The notes under the pieces: generated by a model
What the model was told of the DNA's origin: nothing
Seen by the model: the letters and a program-made list of their open reading frames with translations, nothing else
Database searches by the model: none
Translations under genes and position numbers: made by a program
Shown: positions 1 to 9,447 of the stretch, in pieces
Numbering within the stretch: position 1 is the first letter of the stretch
Layout of the letters: the number at the start of each line of letters is the position of its first letter
NCBI GenBank assembly: GCA_905221605.1
Contig: CAJNDS010000014.1
Location: 360,001-395,000 of the forward strand
DNA: 35,000 nt
Source of the DNA: Symbiodinium natans
Lineage: Eukaryota; Sar; Dinophyceae; Suessiales; Symbiodiniaceae
Direction: 5' to 3'

Positions 1-53
1 TTAGGGTTTAGGGTTTAGGGTTTAGGGTTTAGGGTTTAGGGTTTAGGGTTTAG
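1..53 (+). repeat. Telomeric TTTAGGG block
   Basis: Seven and a half units, G-strand pointing into the window. Confidence 0.95.
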
Positions 54-264
54 GGGTCCCAAGCCCTGACACACTGAAGCCTGGAAGCAATGCCGTCCCA
101 AAACCGCTGAACCTCACTCACAGCGCATACCCCACGTGGCAACCCCCCGGGCCTGCAAATTTGGTCAAGACAATTTGGGGCGGATCTCACCCGAAAACAA
201 CAACACCCTACAAAACCCTGAAAGCCCTAAAAGCCAAAGGTTGATACCAAGCTACATCCTTAAA

Positions 265-359
265 CCCTAAACCCTTAACCCTAGACCCTAAACCCTAAAA
301 ACAAAACCCTACTAAACATCCCTAAACATACCTAAACTGGCCTAACCCTAAGGCCTAAA
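265..359 (-). repeat. Degenerate CCCTAAA block
   Basis: CCCTAAACCC with CCCTTAACCC and CATACCTAAAC variants. Confidence 0.8.
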
Positions 360-360
360 C

Positions 361-435
361 CCACGCGCCCAGGATGCACCTCACGGCGCAGTCTGCCAGC
401 TCTTCTCGTCCATAGAAGTAACGGAGGTCCAGGTC
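361..435 (-). CDS. Candidate internal exon, 25 codons
   Basis: The minus strand reads DLDLRYFYGREELADCAVRC and then ILGAW, phase 0 at both ends. The acceptor is a C-rich telomere-like tract ending CCTAG, and the donor is TGG followed by GTTTAGG. Product unknown. An isolated open frame of this length can arise by chance. Confidence 0.4.
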
Positions 436-440
436 CTAGG

Positions 441-712
441 TTTTTCGGGTTTTGGGGCTTAGGGGTTTAGGGTTTAGGGTTGTAGGGTTTTAGGGTTCAG
501 GGGTTTAGGGTTGTAGGGTTTTAGGATTTATTTTTCATGGTTTAGGATTTAGGGTTTAGGGCTTAGGGTTAGGGTCAAGTTTGTAGGGGCTTAGGGTTTT
601 AGGGTTTTAGGGCTTAGGGTTTAGGGTCTAGGGTTTTAGGGTTTTAGGGTTTAGGGTTTTAGGGTTTAGGGTTTTAGGGTTTAGGGTTTTGGGGTTGTAG
701 GGTTTTAGGGTT
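441..712 (+). repeat. Degenerate TTTAGGG block
   Basis: Mixed TTTAGGG, TTTTAGGG and TTGTAGGG units. Confidence 0.85.
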
Positions 713-837
713 GTAGCTGGGGGGTTGAAGGGTCGAGGGCTTCGGGTTTGAAGGGTTGACGGTTCAGGGCTTTGGGCTTGAAAGGTGAGGGATTGAAGGA
801 CATCTACAGGACGTTGGCTTTTGGGTTGTAGGGTTTA

Positions 838-935
838 GAGCTTGAAGAGCTTGAAGGGCTTGAAGAGCTTGAAGGGCTTGAAGGGCTTGGAGGGTTTAGG
901 GTTTGGGGTTTAGGGTTTAGGGTTTCGCGTTGGAA
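838..935 (+). repeat. GCTTGAAGAG/GCTTGAAGGG repeat running into TTTAGGG
   Basis: Ten-base GCTTGAAG(A/G)G units about six times, then four telomere-like units. Confidence 0.75.
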
Positions 936-973
936 AGGTTTAAGGTTTCCCCCGGCCGAGCACCCGGCTGCAG

Positions 974-1024
974 GGACAGAGAAGGTCGGCGCCTCATTCG
1001 GGAGGCTTGGGGCTCAAGAGCGAG
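974..1024 (+). CDS. Possible micro-exon
   Basis: A 51-nt island between GGCTGCAG and GTGTGGGGTTTAGGG. It has good acceptor and donor context but is too short to identify, and the reading frame is not determined. Confidence 0.2.
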
Positions 1025-1237
1025 GTGTGGGGTTTAGGGTTCAGGGTTTGGGGCTGAGGGTTTAAGATTTGGGATTTAGGAGGGTTTGGGGTTTAGGGTT
1101 TGGGAGGTTTGGGGCTTGTAGGGCTTGGAACTGCTGAGGGTCAAGGACTGGGATTGTTGAGGGCTGATCTTTGACAGGTTGTGCGGAACCAGGTTCAGGG
1201 TTTAGGGCCCTCTGCTGGCTGCGGGATTGAGGGTTTG

Positions 1238-1315
1238 ATGGCTCCGCAAGCCCTCATGTCCCTGACATACGCCACAACAGGAATCCGAGTTGTGCAGCTT
1301 GAAGCCCAACCCTAA
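1238..1315 (+). CDS. Short open frame, possible exon
   Basis: ATG-initiated frame MAPQALMSLTYATTGIRVVQ ending in the first CCCTAA of the next repeat block. No family recognised; splice sites are unclear. Confidence 0.2.
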   Translation: MAPQALMSLTYATTGIRVVQLEAQP

Positions 1316-1371
1316 ACCCTAAGCCCGAAACCCGAAACCCTGAACCCTGAACCCTAAACCCTAAACCCTTT
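1309..1371 (-). repeat. CCCTAAA block with CCCGAAA/CCCTGAA units
   Basis: About nine units. Confidence 0.85.
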
Positions 1372-1445
1372 ATGATTTTGGGGCAGGTTCTGGGCTTAGA
1401 CCACAGGGTCTTGGGTGGATGTGACTAGCTTTCCCCTTGTCTGGA

Positions 1446-1599
1446 AACCCTAAACCCTACACCCTAAACCCTAAACTCTCCTACTCTCCTCGCCCAAAAC
1501 CCCCCAACCTCATGACCCAAAGCCTAAAACCCAACACCCGCCCCCCCCCTGGGATCCGTAAAGCCCTAAACCCTAAAACCTAAACCCTAAACCCTACAC
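1446..1599 (-). repeat. Two short CCCTAAA blocks around a C-rich spacer
   Basis: Units at 1446-1475 and 1563-1598. Confidence 0.8.
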
Positions 1600-1653
1600 C
1601 CCCAAGTGGAGCACCTCCTCCTTCGCTTCGCCCTCGCCGCCGCCGTCGGCCAT
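1600..1653 (-). CDS. Candidate first coding exon
   Basis: ATG in the context CCGCGATGGCC starts MADGGGEGEAKEEVLHLG, which meets a GTGTAGGG donor formed by a telomere-variant unit. A TTTCTAG acceptor lies 12 nt upstream, suitable for spliced-leader addition. The plus strand is also open here to 1888, so the strand is uncertain. Confidence 0.4.
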
Positions 1654-1663
1654 CGCGGCGGCG

Positions 1664-2013
1664 CTAGAAATCCGAACTTTCGCGAGGTTGCGTTACAGAG
1701 CCCATAAGACTCTTCATAAAGAAACAAAGGCTCCGGTTTCCAAGGCACCGAAATGCAAAATGAGGCAAAGCTGGGCTCTCCTGGTTGCGATCCGGGGGCG
1801 ATGTGTTCGTCAAGTGTCTGGTCATGGGGGTGAAGTCTTCAAGGTTAACACCAAGGGACTGCCACAGTTGCCCAACACTCATGCCTAGAGGTGGGGTGCT
1901 TAGGGTTTTGGGGTTTCATTGCTGCTTGAAGCTGCCTTCACCGCCAGCTGCCAGACAACGGGCAACAACCCGCAAGCACTGAGGAATGCAGGGCCAGATC
2001 GTCAGCCATAAGC
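1664..2013. other. Unique island open on both strands, no firm gene
   Basis: Overlapping frames run on plus (to 1888) and minus (from 1882, with NLEDFTPMTRHLTNTSPP). Neither matches a family I recognise. It could hold an exon on either strand. Confidence 0.25.
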
Positions 2014-2107
2014 GGGTTTAGGGTTTAGGGTTTAGGGATTAGGGTTTAGGGTTTAGGGTTTAGGGTTTAGGGTTTAGGGTTTAGGGTTTAGGGTTTAGGG
2101 TTTTTGG
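2014..2107 (+). repeat. TTTAGGG block
   Basis: Thirteen units, one with TTAGGGA. Confidence 0.95.
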
Positions 2108-2223
2108 GGCACGGGTTGCTTTTTAGGTCTCGCATCATCCCTCTTCACTGAACAGCGTGCCAAAAATATCTACGCCATGCCAACCCGAGGCTGGCCGATT
2201 GCCTCTGCCACCAGATGAAAGAT

Positions 2224-2305
2224 AGGGTTTAGGGTTTAGGGTTTAGGGTTTAGGGTTTAGGGTTTAGGGTTTAGGGTTTAGGGTTTAGGGTTTAGGGTTT
2301 AGGGT

Positions 2306-2386
<81 letters not shown>

Positions 2387-2390
2387 GGTT

Positions 2391-2436
<46 letters not shown>

Positions 2437-2468
2437 GGTTTAGGGTTTAGGGTTTAGGGTTTGGGGTT
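2224..2468 (+). repeat. TTTAGGG block with a TTGAGGG core
   Basis: Pure TTTAGGG, then about 19 TTGAGGG units (2306-2437) with one extra T, then TTTAGGG again. Confidence 0.95.
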
Positions 2469-2565
2469 AATGGCAGGCATCTGTCAGCCAAAAATTTCCA
2501 AAACCCTGCCAGCCGGCCTGCGGCTGAGCATGCTCTTGTGGCCTTCACCCATCTACACCGGCTTT

Positions 2566-4661
2566 TCACTGACGGGCCCGCTTAGGGACCGGTAGGATCT
2601 CACTTTCATCATCAGACTCCAACTCATCTAACTGCAGGGCCTCCTGAGTCTTGCCCACCAGCAAGGCCTCCCGAAGTGGGTACGTTGTAGTGGAACGGTC
2701 GGTTCCCACAACCCACCCCTCTGGACCAGACACAGTAATGCTCATGCCATCCGTCTTGGTGCTGAGCTTCTTTTTCCATTCGCCCTTGTGGAGCTCCCCC
2801 AAAGCGAGCACATGAACCTCAAATGCGGCAATCGGAAGCTGTCTAGCAGAGCTACTTCAATATTAGGAAGTGAACTAGGGTCCCTGCACGCCAAAACCCC
2901 GATAAACATCTATACAGTCTCTAAACCTCAGACCCTAAACCTACAAACCCAAAAAAGACTCCCACTCTCTCCACTCGAAGTTTCCCGGCCTTGACCACCC
3001 TGGTCCTGCCGAACATCTCCAACAGCCGGAAGACTGCGAGGCGTCTGTGGTCCACGGAATAGATCCTCGGTTTTTTTTATTTTTATAAGGGTGCCCTCCC
3101 CCCCCCCCCCCCCCCCAAAAAAAAAAAGGAATGAGGGCACCACTAGGCATCCAAGGATCTTTCCACCGGAAGCATCATCTTCCACCACCCGTATCATGGG
3201 GATGTCCTTCTTGTATATTTCACCTGTGGGCCATCCAGCTATCGGATTTCGGGATTTCGGGGTTCTCGAGGTTGGCTGCAGGGGTTGGGCCTTTGGCTTC
3301 TCTGCGGGTTTACTAGGGTTTGCAGAGCTGCATTCCGGAGTCTTTTCTGCCCTGCGCCCTAAACCCTAAACCCTAAACCCTAAACCCTAAACCCTAAACC
3401 CTAAACCCTAAACCTGCTTCAATCTTGGGAATCTTGGGCGAGGCTTCCACCTCTGAATGCAACTTGGAACGGCCCTCATAAGCTTTGCTGAGTATCCTGC
3501 CTGAACAAATTCGCCCGGCAGTGTCTCCGATATGTACACTTCCATGCCCGTGACGGTCACTGAATGTAGGGCTGCATTTTTGCTGTGTGAAGCGCACTTC
3601 ACTGGGGCGGAGGAACATGAAGAGATCCTGCGAGTCACCTTTGCCGGGGAACGCGAAGCACATCTTCTTGAGGCTCTGCCTTGCGTGGGCTCTGAGAACA
3701 GCCCGCTCTGCTTCCCGCAGGCCTAGGTACGATGGTTCCATGGCGAGCTGGCGTGCCAAGGCAGAATTGTTCAAACCTCGAGCCAGCAATGTTAGGACTC
3801 GGCCAAACGACATGTGAAATCCTTGGCCAGCAGGCATTTCCTCAGCAGCTGTCAAACATGCCAGCTCGAGATGAATGGACTTCACCCATCCCAGACGCTT
3901 CGCATCTTGTATTCGGCCCTCCTTCTCCACCTTTGCTTCTTCTTGCTTCTTCCAATGCTTCGTCAGCAGAATGAGCTCCTTCACGTGGTGGCCTTGCTTT
4001 GATAGCCTCTCATACGCCTCAATCAGCCGGGCATCATTCTTGAGGCCGAAGTAAGCACGGAAAGCTAAGGTGTAATCACTCCACTTCCCCGAATCGGCAT
4101 CGAAGTCCTGGCTCTCAAGTTGCTCCTTGCTGCCTGCATTCGCGCTAGAGGTGAAGACAAGATCCACTGGAGCTTTGGTAGGCCCGGTGGTCAGCCTCAA
4201 CTTCAGAATGTGCTCTCCTTCAGAGAGGAAGGCGAAACCTTGTGACGTCAACCTTTGCTTGGCCTCTTGCTTGAGGAGACGCAGGGATGGCCAGTCTTGG
4301 CTTTGGAGCTCCACGCGCACGTCGATGTCAAAATCGCCACTTATGGCTGTCCCTCTCTGCAGCGATCCGGTCAGATCGACTCGGACTGGGCGGATGTGGC
4401 AGCAGCTTGCTAACAGTGTCCTGCATGGGAAGAACGGTTTTAAAGTGACCCCTACATGATCAGGACGGTGCAAGATCTGCAGCACAAGCCAAGGACTTCG
4501 ACGCAGCCAACTGAATGCCTGAAGGATCAACTCACTCGATCAACTACGAAAACTGCTAAGGTCCTGATGAGTTTGACTGCCTCTTCTGCGGCAGATTGCT
4601 CGATCTTGGTAAGGGTGAGGTTCTTCTGAACGTCTTCCAACGACATCGAGGTTGCCTCCAT
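2566..4661 (-). CDS. OAS/cGAS-like nucleotidyltransferase with a C-terminal YSVDHRRL module; five-exon model
   Basis: Proposed exons are 4661-4534, 4420-3414, 3346-3160, 3065-2990 and 2838-2566. They total 1671 nt (556 residues plus TGA) with all phases consistent. The nucleotidyltransferase signature is visible: G61-S62 in LTGSLQRGTAI, acidic residues D72/D74/D76 in GDFDIDV, a third acidic residue D129 in APVDLVF, and the helix LILLTKHWKK near 190-199, as in 2'-5' oligoadenylate synthetase and related enzymes. Such enzymes join nucleotides; the product here cannot be read from sequence. A Lys/Pro/Ser-rich linker follows, then GGKIYSVDHRRLAVFRLLEM at about 439-458, and an acidic tail ending PVPKRARQ, possibly a nuclear signal. 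The ATG at 4661 was chosen because it follows a CCTGTGCAG acceptor by 12 nt, as expected for trans-splicing. The junctions after exons 1, 3 and 4 need GA or GC donors and are less certain; a GTGAGT at 4535 would be out of phase. The fusion could instead be two genes. Confidence 0.6.
3098..3127. repeat. C19-A11 run inside the third intron of the nucleotidyltransferase gene
   Basis: Sits in the 3066-3159 intron; frames crossing it give poly-Gly or poly-Pro. Confidence 0.9.
3347..3413 (-). other. Intron made of telomeric repeats inside the nucleotidyltransferase gene
   Basis: Read on the minus strand, the exon ends GAAGCAG. The intron is G, then eight perfect TTTAGGG units, then CGCAGGGCAG (67 nt), and the next exon starts AAAAGACTCC. 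The donor is GTTTAG and the acceptor GGGCAG, phase 1. Splicing joins KIPKIEA to EKTPECSS in frame and leads into the YSVDHRRL module. Without splicing the frame stops after GLGFRV. Confidence 0.55.
3357..3412 (-). repeat. Eight perfect CCCTAAA units
   Basis: The body of the intron at 3347-3413; CCTGC lies on both borders. Confidence 0.95.
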
Positions 4662-4900
4662 CCTGGCGGTATGCCTGCACAGGATTGCATAGGTGGGCAG
4701 GTTGTGAGAACATAACCAGAACGACATATAATTGGGACGTCGAAGCCGCAAATAAGACATCACACGCGCATCCATTCCTACATGGGAGTTTTTTCCAATG
4801 TACATGCCCCCACTGGGATCCTTTTCTATGCCCCCGTGCAGTTATGGTACCACAGAGCCAGCCGCCCAAGAAACCAAAAATCTTGACCCGATTCAGGTGC

Positions 4901-5105
4901 CCTAAACCCTAAACCCTAAACCCCTAAACCCTAAACCCTAAACCCCTAAACCCTAAACCCTAAACCCTAAACCCTAAACCCTAAACCCTAAACCCTAAAC
5001 CCTAAACCCTAAACCCTAAACCCTGAACCCTAAACCCTGAACCCTGAACCCTAAACCCTAAACCCTAAACCCTAAACCCTAAACCCTCAACCCCAACCCC
5101 TAAAG
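4901..5105 (-). repeat. Long CCCTAAA block
   Basis: About 28 units with two CCCCTAAA and three CCCTGAA variants. Confidence 0.95.
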
Positions 5106-5144
5106 CCCTAAGAGAACCCTGAGCCCATGGCCCCCCAATTTTAG

Positions 5145-5226
5145 AGCCGCAGGGCCTGCAAGCTGGAGCAAGGTCAGAAGTCGTTGCGGCTGCGCCCCAA
5201 TACGTTTGGGCCGAAACTGCCATGGG
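5145..5226 (+). CDS. Candidate internal exon, 27 codons
   Basis: Acceptor CCCCCCAATTTTAG follows the long CCCTAAA block. The frame reads SRRACKLEQGQKSLRLRPNT then FGPKLPW, and the donor GTCATGG precedes TTTGGGG-type repeats. Basic and helical in character; no family assigned. Confidence 0.4.
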
Positions 5227-5234
5227 GTCATGGG

Positions 5235-5575
5235 CTTTGGGGTTTTGGGGTTTGGGGTTTGGGGTTTTTAAGGGATCTAGGGGATTTAGGGGGATTTAGG
5301 GTTAAGGTTTGGGGCATCTGACATAGGGGAACGATGCTCAGTGGAATGGTTTCGGGCTTTCTGTGGGGGGAGGGCGGGGGAGTTTAGGGTTTAGGGTTTA
5401 GGGTTTAGGGTTTCGGGTTTAGGGTTTAGGGCTTTATAGGGTTTAGGGTTTGGGGTTTAGGGTTTAGGGTTGTTTTCGAGAGTTTTGGAGGGTTTTAGAG
5501 GGTTTAGGGTTTTGCAGGGTTTAGGGTAATTCGCGTTTTAGGGTTTATAGGGTTTATAGGGTTTACAAGGTTTAG
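5235..5575 (+). repeat. TTTAGGG-like region
   Basis: Best array 5382-5475; edges are GGGTTTTGGGG and GGGTTTATA variants. Confidence 0.8.
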
Positions 5576-5699
5576 ATGTTTCCCTTTTTTCCGGATCCCC
5601 GAAAACACTAGTTCAGGAGCCTGCCCTGTGAGAGAGGCACTGCATAAGGGATCCTCGCTTAGAGCGAACCCCACGCGCACGTCCACAGGAGTCTTTGGG

Positions 5700-5795
5700 G
5701 CTTAGGGTTTAGGATGATGCGTTTAGGGTTTAGGGTTTAGGGTTTAGGGTTTAGGGTTTAGGGTTTAGGGTTTAGGGTTTAGGGTCTAGGATGAT
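5700..5795 (+). repeat. TTTAGGG block
   Basis: Ten units between two AGGATGATGCGTT copies (5711 and 5788), a possible direct duplication. Confidence 0.9.
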
Positions 5796-5968
5796 GCGTT
5801 CTCCATCTTTTTGCCGGCGGATTTCTTTTTCCCTCCCCTTCCCCCCCCCCCCTGACCTCCTGCCATGAGCGGCAGGAATAACGTAGCAGACGTAGCACTT
5901 GCAGCAGTCACTAAATCCGAGCCTGAATACTAACTAATGACTTTGCTCTACGTGTGTTTGTTTTGTCC

Positions 5969-6031
5969 TAAACCCTAAACCCTAAACCCGAAACCCTAAA
6001 CTCTAAACCTTAAACCTTACACCCTAAACCG
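5969..6031 (-). repeat. CCCTAAA block
   Basis: Four clean units, then diverged. Confidence 0.85.
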
Positions 6032-6180
6032 TAATGTTCAAAAACCGGTGCAGGATGGACTAGTGCGAAGGCCTAAGGGCCTCTTGCTGCCCCCCCTTCC
6101 CCTACGTTCTGGGGTGATTCAGAAGGAAGCTGGGCTTCACAGGTGGCACTGCCAGTAGTGCACTTAAGTTTAGGGCTTCG
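6032..6180. other. Unique island, possible exon on either strand
   Basis: Both strands have open stretches (plus RRKLGFTGGTASSALK after a TTCAG; minus GSATCEAQLPSESPQNVGEG). The evidence does not choose between them. Confidence 0.2.
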
Positions 6181-6182
6181 TG

Positions 6183-6575
6183 GGTTTAGGGACTGGGTTT
6201 AGGGTTTAGGGTTTAGGGTTTAGGGTTTAGGGTTTAGGGTTTAGGGTTCAGGGTTCAGGGTTTAGCGTTCAGGGTTTAGGGTTTAGGGTTTCGCGTTTAG
6301 CGTTTAGCGTTTAGGGTTTAGGGTTTAGGGTTTAGGGTTTAGGGTTTAGGGTTTAGGGTTTAGGGTTTAGGGTTTAGGGCCTTAGGCCTTAGGCCTTAGG
6401 CCTTAGGCCTTAGGCCTTAGGCCTTAGGCCTTAGGCCTTAGGCCTTAGGCCTTAGGCCTTAGGCCTTAGGCCTTAGGCCTTTGGCCTTCGGCCTTCGGCC
6501 TTCGGGTTTAGGGTTTGGGGTTTAGTTTTGGGTGTAGGGTTTAGGGTTTAGGGTTTAATTAGGGTTTAGGGGGCG
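6183..6575 (+). repeat. TTTAGGG block with an internal CCTTAGG array
   Basis: TTTAGGG 6193-6377, CCTTAGG about 15 times (6378-6480), CCTTCGG three times, then TTTAGGG again. Every CCTTAGG junction makes AGGCCT. Confidence 0.95.
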
Positions 6576-6732
6576 TTTCAGAGGTTGTTAACGGCAGATT
6601 GCGATGCTCACCTGTGACTGCTGCACGTGGGAACCGTCGCGGCCATGAAAAAGTGAAACGGAACTGCAGGACGCAACATGTCGGTGACTGGTGTCTGGCA
6701 GGTTTGACGCCATCACCTACCCATATCCTGGA

Positions 6733-6822
6733 GGTTTAGGGTTTACGGTTTACGGTTTAGGGTTCAGGGTTTAGGGTTTAGGGTTTAGGGTTCAGGTTTA
6801 GGGTTTAGGGTTTCGGGTTTGC
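6733..6822 (+). repeat. TTTAGGG block
   Basis: Twelve units with TTTACGG and TTCAGGG variants. Confidence 0.9.
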
Positions 6823-6966
6823 AGCCTGCGGGTAATTCGGTATTTCCCAAAAATGGGGGGGCGGGGGGGGGGGGAGCCCCTTGACACACCCCGACAAACG
6901 AGAGCTAGCCTTCTCATAGGAACCCCAAAATAGCTGCCCCCCTATGCAATGCTTGGTAGCCCAGGA

Positions 6967-7004
6967 ACTATCTTTTAACAAGGGTACCCTTTTGGAGATA
7001 GTTA
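6967..7004. repeat. Imperfect palindrome centred on GGTACC
   Basis: AACTATCT at the left pairs with AGATAGTT at the right around a perfect AAGGGTACCCTT core. Confidence 0.7.
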
Positions 7005-7075
7005 CTCTATTAGGGCACCTTGAACCAAAGAAAGGGCAAAGGGTACCACAGGGCTACAAAGAATGTATACCCTAC

Positions 7076-7140
7076 ACTCTAAACCCTAAACCCTGCACCC
7101 TAAACCCTAAACCCTAAACCCTAAACCCTAAACCCTAAAC
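7076..7140 (-). repeat. CCCTAAA block
   Basis: Nine units; directly abuts the exon at 7141. Confidence 0.95.
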
Positions 7141-7234
7141 CCTGACCGGGCTTGACATGTCACGCTGCGCTGCGGCCAACTCACCAGTGCTTGCCGCCTT
7201 TCCATCCTTTTGAGGCAAGGCAAGACCCAGGAGC
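7141..7234 (-). CDS. Candidate internal exon, 31 codons
   Basis: Acceptor CCGGTTTCAG/G at 7235, donor GTCAGG/GTTTAGGG at 7140. The frame reads LLGLALPQKDGKAASTGELA then AAQRDMSSPVR (phase 2 in, phase 0 out). Hydrophilic and Ala-rich; function unknown. Confidence 0.45.
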
Positions 7235-7261
7235 CTGAAACCGGGACCGGGTTCAAAGCCT

Positions 7262-7345
7262 TAAGCCTTAAGCCCTAAACCCTAAACCCTAAACCCTAAA
7301 CCCTAAACCCTAAACCCTAAACCCCAAACCCTAAACCCTAAACCT
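7262..7345 (-). repeat. CCCTAAA block
   Basis: Eleven units after two CCTTAAG units. Confidence 0.9.
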
Positions 7346-7417
7346 TGTGAACCTTATAAACCTTATAAACCTAAACTTTAAATTAAACCTTAAACCCAAA
7401 ACATTTAGGGCTCGCAG

Positions 7418-7493
7418 CGGGTTGGAGCCTCAGAACTCTGACGCAGCACTTGCCGACACGAAGCCCGAAACCCTGAACCTGAAGCTCCTGCAG
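7418..7493 (+). CDS. Candidate exon, 25 codons
   Basis: Acceptor GGGCTCGCAG, frame GLEPQNSDAALADTKPETLN then LKLLQ. The only donor at the repeat border is CAG/GATTTAGG, a GA-type site. Weak. Confidence 0.3.
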
Positions 7494-7496
7494 GAT

Positions 7497-7609
7497 TTAG
7501 GGTTTAGGGTTTAGGGTTTAGGGTTTCGGGTTTCGGGTTTAGGGTTTAGGGTTTCAGGGTTTCAGGGTTTCAGGGTTTCAGGGTTTCAGGGTTTAGGGTT
7601 TAGAGTTTC
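7497..7609 (+). repeat. TTTAGGG and TTTCAGGG block
   Basis: Five TTTCAGGG octamers at 7551-7590. Confidence 0.9.
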
Positions 7610-8487
7610 AAGGTTTGGGGCTTATTGTTTTAGGTTTCGGGTTTCAGGGTTTAGGGTTTTAGGCTTAGGGTTCCAGGGTCTATGGTTTTAGGGGTTTAGG
7701 GTCTCGGGTTGGGGGCTTCAGGGTTCAGGGTCAAGGGCTTCAGGGCTTTGCATTTAGGATCTCAAGGTTTAGTGTCTCAGGGTTGAAGGTCAGGGTTACA
7801 TCCCCCCAATGCCTGAAACCCAAGATGCCTTGACCATGTGTCACAATACCAGCGCCAGCCCTCGCAGCCGAATGGGTTTTGAAACCTTTGTAGAAGGGCT
7901 TGCTGTACATGTTTATGGCCATCTAGATACGACGGAACCTACTGCACACCATCAACAGCATCTCTTCTAAACACCCGAAGCTATAAACCCCGACCCCCAG
8001 CCCTAAACCCTGAACCCTAAACACCCTAAGTTCCTAAACCCTGAACCCGAAGGCCTCCTTTGAAGCCGCCTTTGCCCCCTGGCGCTGGGTGCCGGGCGTC
8101 GAAAACCTAAACCTTTAACCCCTGCAAAAGCCCTGCAGGTTAGGGTTCCGGGTTTAGGGCTTTCAGCTGGACCTACTTGAAGGATCAGGGAGCTTACTGT
8201 AGGTTGCAAGTAAGGCTTTAAGAGCCCTAAGTGGGGCCTCTGTGCAAGGCTACGGAGTTCCCGAAACCTTAACAGTCCCAACCCTGAAAGCCCGAAGAAA
8301 TCTCAGTTCCCTGTCGGAAACCCAAAACCTTGAACCCTTGCAGGTCATGGGGTTTCGGGCTTAGGGCCTAGCAGGTTGCACCCGCCCCAAGTGTAGGTCC
8401 TTGCAGCACACCCGAACAGCCCGAAAGCCTAAGCCCTACAAGCCTAACAACCCTGACAGCCCCAACAACCTCAACAACCCCAACAAC
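7610..8487. other. Degenerate telomere-like DNA with no supported gene
   Basis: Diverged GGGTTT- and CCCTAA-like motifs are mixed with unique segments. A 60-residue minus frame (7740-7922) begins MAINMYSKPFYKGFKTHSAA, but no splice context supports it. Confidence 0.4.
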
Positions 8488-8742
8488 GCTAACAACCCTA
8501 AACCCTAAACCCTAAACCCTAAACCCTAAACCCTAAACCCTAAACCCCAACAGCCCTAACAGCCCCAAACCCAAAAAACAAGACAGCATGTGCTTAGGAA
8601 AACCCTCCGTCGTGTACTTCCCACCCTACTTCTAACCGACTTACTAGAATCCCTGAGCCTTTAACCCTAAACCCTAAACCCTAAACCCTAAACCCTAAAC
8701 CCTAAACCCTAAACCCTAAACCCTAAACCCTAAACCCTAAAC
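8488..8742 (-). repeat. Two CCCTAAA blocks
   Basis: 8495-8550 and 8663-8742. Between them is a short frame MCLGKPSVVYFPPYF (8588-8635). Confidence 0.85.
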
Positions 8743-8835
8743 CCCTCTTCACACGAAGCCCCAAGCGGTTCAAGGAAGCCTAAACACCACAAGCCCCAAC
8801 CCCTAGAAGCCCGAAACCCGAAAAGCCCGAAAGCA

Positions 8836-9131
8836 GGGTTTAGGGTTTAGGGTTTAGGGTTTAGGGTTTGGGGTTTAGGGTTTGGGGTTTAGGGTTTAGG
8901 GTTTAGGGTATGGGGTTTGGGGTTTGGGGTTTAGGGCTTAGGGTGTAGGTTAGGGTTTATAAGCTTCGGCTGTAGGCCTTGTAAGCCCCAAAACCCAGCG
9001 TCGGGTGTGCCTCCTTTCATGCCCTTGCCTGCAGGGTTTAGGGTTTAGGGATTAGGGTTTAGGGTTTAGGGTTGAGGGTTTAGAGTTTAGGGTTTAGGGT
9101 TCAGGGTTTCGGGTTTAGGGTTTAGGGTTTG
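8836..9131 (+). repeat. Two TTTAGGG blocks
   Basis: 8836-8960 with TTTGGGG variants, and 9035-9131. Confidence 0.85.
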
Positions 9132-9135
9132 GAGC

Positions 9136-9225
9136 AAACATGGTTTTGAGGCTGTGGTGTCTGGGGGATGAGGGGTTCATCCGGGCTTCGGGGGCCTTCG
9201 CCTCGTTGTGGAGGCCGACAGGGCA
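9136..9225 (-). CDS. Possible exon
   Basis: Minus frame GCPVGLHNEAKAPEARMNPS continues with SPRHHSLKTMF. Ends are not defined; it lies beside the inverted-repeat element at 9248-9352. Confidence 0.25.
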
Positions 9226-9247
9226 TCCGGACTCAGGATGTCATTCA

Positions 9248-9352
9248 TACGGTTGATACTATAAACCCTGCATGACTCTACTATACTATACTACCAAAAT
9301 TCCTAGGGTTTAGGGTACTTAGGGTCATGCAGGATTTACAGTATCAACCGTA
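9248..9352. repeat. Inverted-repeat (foldback) element, 33-bp arms
   Basis: The arms 9248-9280 and 9320-9352 are reverse complements at 30 of 33 positions; the arm starts TACGGTTGATACT. The 39-nt loop contains CTATACTATACT and one telomeric unit. MITE-like; no transposase. Confidence 0.75.
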
Positions 9353-9447
9353 AGACTTGGGAACGCCCTAAACCTTTAAACCTCTGAGCGCTGCCCCGAA
9401 ACCAAAAAACCCGTAAACCCTAAAGACCTTCAGTTCCCGGACCTGAA

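Noticed and set aside
1-53. Left chromosome end
   Set aside because: A true left end would read CCCTAAA on the plus strand. Here TTTAGGG points inward and blocks continue throughout.
2928-3369. Open frames across the C19-A11 run (poly-Pro or poly-Gly proteins)
   Set aside because: They depend on reading through the homopolymer. The frame carrying YSVDHRRL on the minus strand is more convincing.
4127-4459. Plus-strand 110-residue frame
   Set aside because: Antisense shadow of the nucleotidyltransferase exon.
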